Of a stretch of 64,000 nucleotides of DNA, positions 48,450 to 59,657 are shown piece by piece; the first letter of the stretch is position 1; every line of letters begins with the position of its first letter. A model generated the notes under the pieces. That model was given only the letters and a program-made list of their open reading frames with translations. It ran no database searches and was not told the origin of the DNA. Position numbers and translations under genes: made by a program. This DNA is from Paralvinella palmiformis (lineage: Eukaryota; Annelida; Polychaeta; Terebellida; Alvinellidae), in assembly GCA_025642065.1 (NCBI GenBank), contig JAODUP010000561.1, positions 431,959-495,958 of the forward strand, written 5' to 3'.

Positions 48450-48500
48450 CGTGTGTGTGTGTGTGTGTGTGTGCGTGCGTGTGTGTGCGTGTGCGTGCGT
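48379..48500. repeat. Composite (TA)n-(GT/GC)n microsatellite
   Basis: About 20 TA units pass directly into a GT run interrupted by GCGTGC. Confidence 0.9.
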
Positions 48501-48708
48501 GTAATATATTCAACTCTTTATTTTTTATTTGGCCATAAAATGACCTTCCCTAATGTACATCCGGGCCAATTCGATAGCACTGCGTTTAGTGGACCAACCA
48601 AACAAGGAAAAGGCCATACAAATATTTTAAGGCTTTAGTTCAGGTTAACAGAATTGTAAAAGGTTCCCCAGCAAGAATATAATTTCACTGAAATACTTGA
48701 AACTATGA

Positions 48709-48714
48709 TTTATT
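48709..48714 (-). terminator. Candidate poly(A) signal for the GPCR gene
   Basis: Minus-strand AATAAA, about 220 nt beyond the stop at 48933. Confidence 0.4.
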
Positions 48715-48932
48715 TCTGGATATTCTTATGCTACCTCGGCTTGAACTCCCCAGTGTTAGTTAGAACAGCCATGGGTTGATTGGAGTTGTGCAAAACAAGA
48801 TTGGTGCTATAATCCTGATTTACTACCCAGAAATGGTGACATTAACTTTTAGTCTTATGGCCAACATTTAAAATAATCCCTCGATTCGGCTCTAACAGTG
48901 GCTGAAGGTTCTCAGTGCAGTTTCTACCCATA

Positions 48933-50149
48933 TCAAGCAATCGTTCGCACGTTTACGGTAACATCGGAGCCGACTCGTCTCTGGGAGGCGTGGCACCCAT
49001 GACAGAGATCCCTGAGAGCTTGCTGGAATTCCTTGATCTTGATCAAGTATATGACGCCGTTGCTGTTATACTGAATGGCGACAAGAACGTAGGTGACGTA
49101 GATGATCTGTTTGGTGATAATGGCAGCGCACCGATCGCAGTAAACTACGATCACGCTGGTTATGATGACGGGATACCAGCCTATGATCAACATGACAAGA
49201 ATCAGTGTTATCGTCCTCAGTACTACTTCGTTCTTCTTCAGCCATTTGACCTTCTTTTTGGCATCTTCTCGTCCGTTGTCTGAACGCCGATCGTCATCGG
49301 GTACGGTTTGTCCTTCTGGCCGATTAACGTTACCAACCTCGACGTTTTGAATGCGTAACAGTTCTTTCCGCGACTTCGTAAGTTCGTGATAGCTCAATAC
49401 GTGGAATACTAGTATGACGATGAAAATAATAATAAAATACATTGCCGTGATAAGAATGTACTCTTTTCTGTACAGCCCCGATACCATTAAGCAGCCTTCT
49501 TCGTTGTCGTACGTGTATTTCGTATTGAGCATGCCAAAACCAACAACACCCCACGACAACCACACCAGCCAAGACGCACACGCCATTGCCACAGCCTTCC
49601 GCGTCGAGATAACAGGCTTACCAACGGACATGCTCCTTAAGGATAAACACAGGTCGAGGTATATGAAGAGGATTCCCGTGACGTAACTTCCGGATCCTAC
49701 TTGGGTGAGAAAAACCCACATGAGACAGCCGATTCCGTCAAAGGCGTGACACAAGTAGATTAGAGCGCTGATGAAGAAGAGCAGTCCCTGGAACAGGTTA
49801 CTTATAGCCAACTGAGCGAGGAACACAACCGTCGTCGTTTTGACGCGTCTCATGTGACGTAGCGCAACGGAAATGGTGACGTTGGACGAAACCAAAGAGA
49901 CGGCCAAGATCAGATGTGTAATACCATCGACGCTTACTGAAACGACGAAATGAAACGCATTTTAGCATAAAGAAACTTAGTTGGGAGTACAGGAGCATGC
50001 ACAGGCGTACGCAAGCATGTATGGGCACCCTCACACACCAACGCATACACAGACACACGCACACACGTATGCAACAAGAAAATAAAAGAAATACAAATTT
50101 ATCATACATTTGGTTGGTTGCTAATCGCTGATGACACCTTACCAGCCAT
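48933..50149 (-). CDS. Rhodopsin-like (class A) GPCR, orphan, 336 aa, two coding exons
   Basis: A seven-helix membrane receptor, ligand not predictable. Coding exons are 50143-50149 (ATG GCT G) and 48933-49936. The phase-1 junction GTAAGG...TTTCAG gives MAVSVDGITH at the start. There is no in-frame Met in exon 2 before residue 31, so the seven-base coding start exon is needed. Helices fall near residues 8-30, 38-64, 72-104, 116-138, 160-184, 240-268 and 278-302. C73 and C151 can form the usual disulphide. N21 fits position 1.50 and W256-Y-P258 fits the TM6 CWxP site. Unusual residues: N49 replaces D2.50, D97-L-C99 replaces DRY, and N295-G-VI-Y299 replaces NPxxY. The third loop (about 185-238) is charged. 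C314 and C317 could be palmitoylated. The extracellular N-terminus is almost absent. Confidence 0.85.
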
Positions 50150-50410
50150 GTTCCTGTCTATTGTAGATAACTTCAGCTATTTCCGTTGCTGCTATAGCCA
50201 ATCCAGAAATCCTTATTCGCGTCAAACGTCTTCCCACTGAACTACGATATGGGCCGAGACAAAATGTGTAGTTCGGGCGTCTTCTTTGTCCGCCTCGAAC
50301 TAATTTATGTCGGTCGCCTCTGTTTATTGATTGTGACGACTAGGCGCCTACTATAAAGACATCTAGAGTTTACTTAATTCGCATTCTTCCTTCGGTGTTG
50401 ATATTATCGT

Positions 50411-50415
50411 TATCG

Positions 50416-50448
<33 letters not shown>

Positions 50449-50515
50449 AGAACATCACCATTATCATCATCATCATCACCATTATTATTATTATTATCAT
50501 CATCATCATCGTCAT
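50411..50515. repeat. (ATC)n / (ATT)n microsatellite
   Basis: Nearly uninterrupted CAT units (50413-50450), then mixed CATCATCATCACC and ATT units. Confidence 0.9.
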
Positions 50516-51675
50516 CATTTTCATTGCTCTTGTTTACGTTTTTGTTATTGACATAAATACATTGATCTTAATGGTTTAAGGCTTATTCAAAGAATTTGGA
50601 ACTCGTTGTCATTTAACTGGATACCGAAATAAGATGAGTTCTTTATTTGTCACACTGTCCACGATGAGGCGTTTTTTTATTACACTCGGCGTTCAGGGCA
50701 AAGGGATCATAAAGATCCATTATTGACACTGGCATAATAGCTGTAACTAAAATGATCTCATTGCTGGTGATAACCATAATAAGACAATCACTAACTGCCT
50801 GTAACACCTGTAACGTATACTCTTGGCCATTGATCCTGGTGGCATCACCGTATACTTGATAATACCCACCGATATTTACTTATATAAATGCCGTACTGAA
50901 ATGTTTTAAATTTTATTATGCCGGTGTACATCTAAATTCTTTAAAATGTATAGATGTATCATGTGTGTCATTTTGCAACATCAAAAAATTATGGATTGAT
51001 CTATGCTGAACCTTTTGTTGATTTTATTGTTTACGTCAATTAGTTTAGCTGGTAAATAAATTATGTATAAGATCTATATTGAACTAAATCATATTTGTAA
51101 TTTTTTGCTCATAATTTGGCCTACAACTTCTTTAAACGTTAAGATGTACACCATAGTTTTTTATGTAATTACACTTTACAGGGGGCCTTTAAATCAATGT
51201 CGCTAGTAAAGACGCCTTATCCAATACGCCGTATTATTATTATTATTATTTGTGTTGATGATAAACGGTCTTCTATATGATATTTAATAACACGGATGAA
51301 GTACTTTCGACACGTTCACATTCAAATAAACGTCATTAAGCTGTAGTCGAGTAACTCTAACTGACAGAAGTATAAATGATAATGTGCCAAGATGATGATC
51401 TCCAACCGGATATTCATCCTGACGTAAAGCCTCCGTACCTTTGTTATCATCAGCCTGAGAATTAGTGGTCAAAAACTGCAGGATCATATTGATTGAGACG
51501 TGCTATACGAGACTATATAACAATAACAACAACAACAACAACAACAACAATGTATTAAGGATCCCGGTGAAAAGATGAGGTCAATGCCATCCCGGAACTA
51601 CAATCGATGAACAATTCCATTTCCGGAATTGGAATTGAAATCTAGACCCAATGGAACTGGAAATAAGAACTTTAC

Positions 51676-51676
<1 letters not shown>

Positions 51677-51747
<71 letters not shown>
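51677..51747. repeat. (TA)n array, about 71 bp
   Basis: Uninterrupted TA units, one of the longest arrays in the window. GGAATTG-type repeat sequence lies just before it (51590-51660). Confidence 0.9.
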
Positions 51748-51749
<2 letters not shown>

Positions 51750-53849
51750 TTTAGTCAAATTCACATTGATTTATAATAGTTGAAAGTGTTGATGAATCAA
51801 ATCCAAACTATTATAATCATGTTAAGATTACAACCGAGACTTACCAAGTTTAACAAAAGTCCTGTTATGCTTCTTGAAATAGATCATTTGCCGACAGGAA
51901 TCTTTAATGGTAATTGGATAATCCGCAGATCAATTTGTTATAATAGATATCTATACGGGAATTGGAGTAGGTGAGAAATAGCTGAAAGTAAACATAATGG
52001 ATATTGGTTACTAGTTAACGAAGTCGGAATTTCCTAAATAATTTAGTATGTTTACATGTTGGCGTAGAGACATGTTTTTTATCCATGAAAATGACGTATG
52101 ACAAACTATTTTGGTGGATACAGTTCGTTTAAGCAGTTTATTTGTTAGGAAAAGTGTAAACAATAGAACATGGTTGAATACGGAGAGAATATATTTACAA
52201 TCAATGAATAGGATAAATTAACATATTGGGGTGCGCAATTATATATGACTGATACTGGTAAAATAAAGAGTAATTTTTTTCTTCTTCAAATAAGCGACCA
52301 GTTACATACAGTTATACATATATATGTTCACAAATATAATACGCGTTTACTTATGAATGTACACATATGCTTTCGCAAACATATGTACATACATATATCC
52401 ATGTATACAAATATACCCACATACACATCCATACCTGTAAAAATGCGTTGTATTCGTGCTAATAAATATAAAAGTGAGAATGGTTCACGGTGTGTTTGAT
52501 GAAGCAAAATGGTATTTAAATGAATACAACGTTTTTGTATACCGGATATAAATAAATAATTTTATCAATGTAAATGAATCTATATATTAATCCCGATGCT
52601 TTTCACTATCCCTATGGATCATTTCCGACTACGTATACAGTCAACCCATCGAATGATTCTTAACACATTAATGCTAACGCTAAAGACCGCCCACTACATA
52701 AAGATAGTTTTTATCTGTGGCATCAATTTTATCTTTCAGCCTAAGTTTGTCATCGATCGGAGCGAACGACCTTTAAAACCGCTCTTTTGTGGGTCGGATT
52801 ATGTTGTGTCACGGAAATGTGACAAAGAAACCGTTGACGCTAGTAGCTTTATTATATAGAGAGAAAATATTGTATTGTATTTGCATAGTTTATTCGTACT
52901 TCAGTGCATAGCCGTTGACAAGGACATTCCAGTTGAATAGGACATCGTTGTCATCGTCGGTAATCCTTCATCTTACGACTAGTCGCCAGCAAAACAAAAC
53001 ATCTGTCGCTGTATCTCAATGGTCTCCTAATCTTCATAAGAGGAGATTGACATAGGTAAGCTGTACCTGAGCGGGACTGGCAATGTGGTCTCAGGCTGAA
53101 AAATTGCTTCTTCTGATAATTTCCTCGATGAATCGTTCATCGTATTCACATATCTGTGCTTCTCCGTCTTAGTGCATTTTCACACACTTCTGTATCGAAT
53201 GCGTGCACACATACACGCACGCACGCATGCATGCACGGACGCACAAACACAACTATGAACTTCTCTATACCTGTTATTATAATTATCATTGCAATAATTT
53301 ATTGAGAATAATAACCAATTACGATTTGTGTAAATCACTTTAATTTTCGGTTTCGACCAATAAGAACCAAAATTATTTTAGATCGTATTTCATCTTCAAT
53401 AGAAACTGAACCATGATGGTGGCTTATCGTTTAAATTAACTGATAAGATAGTCATCTTGTATGTAGAGAGGCCCTCTTGGTTGTCGAAGAGAACGCCCGG
53501 AACTCATCTCTACAATCAACTCTGTATATCACTGTTAAATAGCCACACGTTTAAAAATAGACTCTCCACCCCCCACCCCCTAAAAGGCGATGTTATCAAG
53601 TTTGTTTCTCTAATTGCCATTAGTTACATATTGTGTTAGTAAACAATGGCCAGTAACAAGTGTGTACCCAATTAGTTGTTGTGGCGAATTGGCCAGGTAG
53701 TAGCAGTAGGTGACGCTGCCCTCTGATTTGTTGAGGAGTACGAGTTTAGGATCCTCGGTCCCATACGAAGTAGACTGAATAAAAACTGTCGTGAGACCTG
53801 AGTAAGAGTAGTCGGATGTCTCAACGTGTATGTTATGAGGTGGAAATTA

Positions 53850-54400
53850 TTGAGATGTATCTGATAACGGTTCCATCAGGCGTAATATTTACTTCTGTGT
53901 GGAGATCAAGGATGTTGGCAGCCACCACGAGAACTACATCGTCAACATCACATTATGGAGCTTCGGGATATTTAGATCCTAGAGTTGTCTAAAAGGAGAA
54001 TAATTGCTCGTACAGTACCGTAGAAATTGGTTTCTCCTTTAACCGACGCCTTGGAGTACCATAAACGAGTCATTAAGGGCTCCTTCTAGTTATGTTCTTG
54101 ATTGGATCTGAAGACTCTGTTGCAGTAGCACTTTGGTATCACTTGTCTTGTTATACAATTGTCTCAGTAACGAGTTATGGGACACCACATCAACAAGCTC
54201 TCCTTGCATCAAGAGCCATGATGGTGTGTTATTGTCAGCAGCCTGTTTGATAGGCCCAGCATTTAGGAGGATGGCCGAACATGGGGTTGAACTTTTCGTA
54301 AAGCCAAATTCAAGCTTGCTCTCACGGAGGTTAGATTCAATTCTTTTCGGTGTTGTATGTTCGAGTGCCTTTTCCATAGAGTAAAAGAGCAAGTAATATA
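53850..54400 (-). mobile_element. Degenerate LINE reverse-transcriptase fragment
   Basis: On the minus strand, 54120-54380 reads SKLEFGFTKSSTPCSAILL, AADNNTPSWLL and then DVVSHNSLLRQLYNK. These follow the RT order 'QFGF..., ...KAFDVV.H..LL..LY'. Further along, a QGVG-like turn is followed by CDVDDVVLVVA (around 53915-53950), the counterpart of the (Y/C)ADD catalytic motif. Frames change between blocks. The family differs from the L2/CR1-like element in VEZT. Confidence 0.6.
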
Positions 54401-55303
54401 TTTGACCACGAATGCACAAATATTTATTGAGATAATTGAGATAAGTGCAATCATAGAGGATCATCAATATCAATATGAGTTAACTCATCGCCTATTTTAC
54501 AAAGATGTGATTGAGGAATTATCAAATGCTGCTGGCAGATTGTGTATTATTGAGCGTTTGACTATGTAAGTCATCTCAAAATTTAAATTGTAAAGGCTGC
54601 CGACCTCAAATTTCTAATCAATGTTGTAATCAAAGATATCGCTAACCATGGCCTGAAATGTATAACCCATATTTCGGCCAAATAACATTTAGAACCTCGC
54701 CCTGTGTTGTATATTGACGAGATTGCCCCGTTAGAAGCTAATAGATTTAGGTGTCTTGGTGGTCACGTGTCACATTTAACAACCGAACATGTACACAGAA
54801 AGTCGAATTAACTTTTGTCTAAAGGCATATTATGCACGTCAAGTCGTTGGTTTATGGGGTGGCTAGTCTACTCTAGATATGGTAGCATAGATATATGCGA
54901 GGAACACCGTTATACGTTCGATTCTAACGCATGACTCACAACGTATAGGCACCTAAAAAAAGGATTCGGTGATATAGACAAATATCAAGCCGATTGAGCC
55001 AAACTTCAGTAGATTTGCATAATTTCTGTCGTAGCACTCCCGTATTATAATATGTTTAGATATATAAGACTATACAATCAACGATGATACAGTAGACAGT
55101 GTGAGATAATTGCTACTCAGCAAAGACCCACGTGATAGATTGGTTTTAAATCAGTTATGGGATTCTAATCAAATTTTATTATTTTATTGGTCTTGTGTTA
55201 AACATATATAGTATGACAAAATTTTACGTAGTCACGATATCTATTTCACTTTAGTGCTATGTATGTTTTCGTATTGTATCTCCCCAATGAAAATAATTGT
55301 GTA

Positions 55304-55338
55304 TGTGTGTGTGTGTGTGTTTTAGCTCCTCTCTCATG

Positions 55339-55371
<33 letters not shown>

Positions 55372-55377
55372 CTCTAA

Positions 55378-55424
<47 letters not shown>

Positions 55425-55527
55425 TATATATATATTTTTTGTGTGTGTATGTGTGTGTGTGTGTGTGTGGTGTGTGTGTGTGTGTGTGTGATGTGTTTGT
55501 GTTAGTGTGAGTGTGTGTGTGTGTTAT
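55304..55527. repeat. Composite (GT)n-(CT)n-(TA)n-(GT)n microsatellite
   Basis: Four successive arrays occur: GT at 55304-55320, CT at about 55336-55370, TA at 55381-55435, and an interrupted GT at 55440-55527. Open frames over it encode only repetitive Thr-His, Ile-Tyr or Val-Cys and are not genes. Confidence 0.9.
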
Positions 55528-55615
55528 AAAGATGTATAATAAGGCATAGGCACAGAGAATCTCGAACCGTGAATTCAAACTCTGGACGTTTCTTCACCAG
55601 TCCCTCTTCAGGTAA
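55500..55615. repeat. Microsatellite-linked repeat, copy 1
   Basis: Directly after the GT array comes TATAATAAGGCATAGGCACA, then GAGAATCTCGAACCGTGAAT and later CACCAGTCCCTC. The same module follows a GT array at 62841-62992. Confidence 0.65.
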
Positions 55616-55689
55616 TCTGTATTAAATTTATTTGTAATGGTAATAGACGTATTACCTAAAACTAGGTATATTAACTGATTATACAGATG

Positions 55690-55692
<3 letters not shown>

Positions 55693-55721
<29 letters not shown>
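55693..55721. repeat. (TA)n array
   Basis: About 14 TA units. Confidence 0.9.
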
Positions 55722-55724
<3 letters not shown>

Positions 55725-56041
55725 CGTAGAACTCATCCATCTAAAATGTGACTCCTATTTTTTCCTGGATCTTCCTCTGCTATGTGTGTACGTACGATAA
55801 GACTCCACGGGAAATGTCCTTTCGGTCTATGCTATGGATTTAGTGCGCATCCTGGACAACCGTTTCTTTTATTCTGGAAGTCTTTTCTGTTGTTATCATT
55901 AAATAATGGAAACTTTAAAGAATTTCTATTCGAGTCAAAAGTTACCATTTGTGTCTTTATGTTTTCCGCAGTTAATTAACTAAATAACAATATTGGGCGT
56001 GTTTACATTCAGGTCATGCTCTATAAATATTTTTTGACTTA

Positions 56042-56190
56042 ATGAAATGTTTGCTATTTTACGGCCACTTTTGTGCACCAAGTAGGCTAAATGGGCCGAA
56101 CGACGTCCGAAGGTGATGAGGCGAATTGAAAGATGAAACATCCTTCAAGATATGCCCACGTCGAGATTTGACCTCGGGTGGTTGAGATCT
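56042..56190 (-). repeat. tRNA-derived SINE (family A), truncated
   Basis: Contains GGCCACTTTTGTGCAC, TAGGCTAAATGGGCCG and GATGAAACATCCTTC. The tRNA-like head is mostly lost. Confidence 0.7.
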
Positions 56191-56363
56191 TGATGATTTT
56201 TAATATTATTGTAGTTGGCAGTAAAGTATACTTTAATTTATAGCGGATCCTATTTGGTGAGACAGGTTTTTCAGCGGATTACATTGGAGATCAATTTAGA
56301 TGGATGATCTTTTTGGTTTCATATTTTGCTATCAAACGTTGACGTAATCAGCGTACTTGTCAG

Positions 56364-56445
56364 AGATGATGATGATGATGATGATTCATATTTTACAACC
56401 ACTTTTGTGCACATGGTAGGCTAAATGGGCCGAGCGACCCCCAAA
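56364..56445 (-). repeat. SINE fragment (family A) with (GAT)n
   Basis: (GAT)n at 56367-56384 followed by ACCACTTTTGTGCACATGG and TAGGCTAAATGGGCCGAGCG. This is the 3' end of family A with its trinucleotide tail. Confidence 0.7.
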
Positions 56446-56583
56446 GCTTATCAGGGTTGATGAAGAATGGCAACCCATCATTCCGTCAAAATGTTGTGTT
56501 CTCAAACGTTTTAACCTTCTTACTGCGATAACCAAGTTCTCAACGACGACAACAACAACAACAACAACAACATGAAACATTAC

Positions 56584-56589
56584 TTTATT
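56584..56589 (-). terminator. Possible poly(A) signal for the PPxY membrane protein gene
   Basis: Minus-strand AATAAA, about 860 nt beyond the stop at 57451. The distance makes it uncertain. Confidence 0.25.
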
Positions 56590-57352
56590 TATATTCACCG
56601 AGAGAACAAATGGCTACAAAATAACACGGATGTAAAACTGAAATACAAGAAAACCATTTGCAACATATCGGATGATGAGTAGCACATAAGGTGAGCACAA
56701 CGTGCAACGTGGTCATATATAACAATAACAATAAGATCTTTGCGAGTGAGCATAAAAAAATTAAAACAGCGCAGTGAAATCGAATTGAAGTCACTTTGTA
56801 GTATTATCGTGCAGCGCCTCCCGCCATGAAATCGGTAAAACTACGCTAATAATTCTAATCTAATCTAAGTCGAAAACTAATCTACGTGAAACAAAATCCA
56901 TGAATTTTATACAATCGAACAGCATTATATCACAGGTATTTATCACTTTTTTCAGGTCAACGTGATAAGTCTTGAAGATATTGTCTATAGTATTATGGAA
57001 GGTTCCGTCCACCTTAAAACACGCCAATGGGGATAGCTAATTTACGTTGCTTTATCTTTGCCTAAATGCACCGTGTGGCTGAAAACGTCAAATAATGTGC
57101 TGATCGGATTGGAATGTACCACAAACCCTCGATATACACCCCCTGAGTGCGATCCTCGGTGATCGGGCATGACTAAAAGGATGCAAAGTCGTTTGTGGCT
57201 TTTTTGGTCACTTCCTGTCACAGGCAGTGGTGTCTTCTGTTCTAAATATTTGGCTTGGAATGACCGAAAAGGTGCAAAATCCTGTTATAGGTTTGTTATC
57301 ACTTCCCGTTACAATCAATGCAATCTTCTATTAAACTCAGCTAATCAAAAAT

Positions 57353-57356
<4 letters not shown>

Positions 57357-57440
<84 letters not shown>
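57357..57440. repeat. (TA)n array immediately after the stop codon at 57451
   Basis: Two TA blocks around a T-run at 57401-57408, starting 11 nt past the TAA of the PPxY protein gene. Confidence 0.9.
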
Positions 57441-57442
<2 letters not shown>

Positions 57443-57450
57443 TAGTGAAC

Positions 57451-59608
57451 TTACGTCGACACCTTAGTGGGATAGTCGGCCTCCTGTTGTGGTTGATTGG
57501 CATCTTGTACTGAGTATCCTGGAGGAGATGACGGTGGTCTAGATGAGGGTGTGTTCGCTGCTGCTGGATCTAGCTGTGTGGTCGTATAACCGGGGGGTGG
57601 ACCGTAGTTGTGTACCACCGGCACACTGTAAGCGGGCGGACCCAGATAATAGCCCTGACCTCGGGAACTACGATAATAACCGGGTGCTGCTGGCTGTAAG
57701 ATGGCGTTACGCCCGTTGTATCCGACCGAGGCGTTCGTGTACGATATGGCTGCGGTGTGACTGACCTGGAACAAGTTTCAAGAAGACGTTTCAAATATAA
57801 AGTGGGTTTATGATTTATGTTAAATATGAAGAAAAAAAACGTTTATTACTGGGCGCATAACAAGGGCTCTTAAGAGACGTTGTAATAGACAGACCTAGAT
57901 GTAAATAGTATGTCCATGAGCGCGTATACGTGGCGTCTTAGTTGACATAAGGGATATTGGGGGCAGTATGACATACATAAACGTAACAACAGCTAACTAA
58001 GACACAATGTACGGTTATTGAAGATACCCGGAGAGTTAAGTTGAAGTTCTGCTTGAACAAACCTGTCCATCACTCAATTATCGCCTACGAAGAGGACACA
58101 ATCTTGGCACGATTGGGAAATGTGAAAATTATCATGGACTGCCCTAAAGCCACGTAATGAGCATCGACACATTGACAGCAATGGACGGGCTAACACCATT
58201 CTAATGGTTTACCGTCGTTCCTCGAGTGGTGTGATTCGTTTTCCTTTCGTCTTCTTTCACTAATTTTTGCTTGTTTGCTTGTTTGCTTGCTGTACAACAC
58301 AGGGTTCATTTATCGAATTCTAGCTCTCTGGCTTTTCTTGCCCATATAATATTACCATTGTTTGGACATATTGAACTGCAATTCTCCACCCGGTAAAACC
58401 AGGTATCTCTTGTTTGTTTGGTCGTTCCATCTTTGTTATCTTGTTTACTCACCGACTCACTCACGCACTTGACGTCATTATTTTGACATCCTTTATTCAT
58501 ATATCGCCGACGGTGGCCAAGCTTTTATTATTAAAACAAATTATCTGTTTTTGCCAATGGAACTGGTCTTCCAAAAGATGTGTTCTATTGTTATTGGTAA
58601 ATATACCACAGGTAATGCAAGCAATTGCACCAATGGCTTCCACCAGCACCGTGGTTTATTAGTCGTATATAATCGTTGGCGTTTCTCGGTGCTATGTCTC
58701 GATAACTTGGCAGTAAGGTTACGATAATGCCAATAAATAGGCTATCGTATCAACTGTGGGACCCATTAATCACGGTCATAGTGTGTGTGAGTTTGTGTGT
58801 GTGTAGGTGGTTCGGATTCAATTTATAATAGCTATCCGGCCACGTAAACAATTGCTATTTGGGCTCTTCGATTTAACACGCCACGCTCACGGCTGGGGAT
58901 AGCTTGGTTAGGATATTTACTATTTTATACCTATAGTATCTGGGGCCGATGGGAAGACAGCTCACGCTACATCGGTTCCCCGAAATTTCACCCGTAATTA
59001 TATGCTTGATACAATATATAGAATTAAGTTGGTGTATGTACAACTGGTGAAATCTGGAAAATAAATACATCATCATCATCGTCATGTCATAACATCATAT
59101 CTATTTTATATCATAGAAAACAAACCGTAATCTGTTTACCTGAACTGTGTTTGAGCGTTTATTCCCTTTGCAACAGCAGACGATAATCGTGATGACGATA
59201 CCAACGACCAGAAGACAGGCGATCACAATACCGGCAATCGCGGCACTACCAAGATCTGGATGAGGACAGGAAATAGAATTAAAGACACAGATAGGAGCCG
59301 TAACCTTCAAACAGTTACATTCTGAGCACTGTTTGTTTGGGCTATTATTTCGCAATGCAGTTAGCAATCAGTCGCCGGGGGTTTGCAGCCAGAACTTTGA
59401 TTACGGATAAATATGATAAATAGTACGAGTATTGACAAACCAACTAAACCACACAGATAAAAAGAAGAAAAAAAACCCATTGATATATATCAAAATATTT
59501 AACATTATGATAAAACATAAATCGTATACACGCGAGCATGCATGAGATACCATATCGAACTACTCTACATAATATCTGGGTCTTGGTACTCTGAGTCAAT
59601 GTCATCAT

Positions 59609-59657
<49 letters not shown>

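Larger units (their letters stand above)
44097..48932. other. Intergenic region between TDRD9 start and GPCR stop
   Basis: This interval should contain the TDRD9 promoter and 5' UTR next to 44097. It also holds a (TA)n array, a GTAATC repeat, a THAP/P-element-like remnant, a family B SINE and a (TA)n/(GT)n block. No TATA box could be assigned with confidence. Confidence 0.6.
50150..57450. other. 7.3-kb intergenic region, repeats only
   Basis: It holds an (ATC)n tract, long (TA)n and (GT)n arrays, a LINE reverse-transcriptase fragment, a microsatellite-linked repeat and two family A SINE pieces. Open frames such as 52245-52499 and 52596-52859 show no recognisable domain and no splice support. 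Confidence 0.6.

Noticed and set aside
48915..49686. Plus-strand open frames of 60-122 codons
   Set aside because: All are antisense shadows of the GPCR exon.
50411..50515. Regularly spaced repeats resembling a CRISPR array
   Set aside because: Simple trinucleotide microsatellite in animal DNA, with no spacer structure.
52596..52859. 87-codon plus-strand open frame
   Set aside because: No recognisable domain, no splice signals or upstream exon, and composition like the surrounding intergenic DNA.
55246..55578. Open frames of Thr-His / Ile-Tyr / Val-Cys repeats
   Set aside because: They are translations of GT, TA and CT microsatellites. The same applies to 48328-48638, 57169-57513 and 63071-63349.
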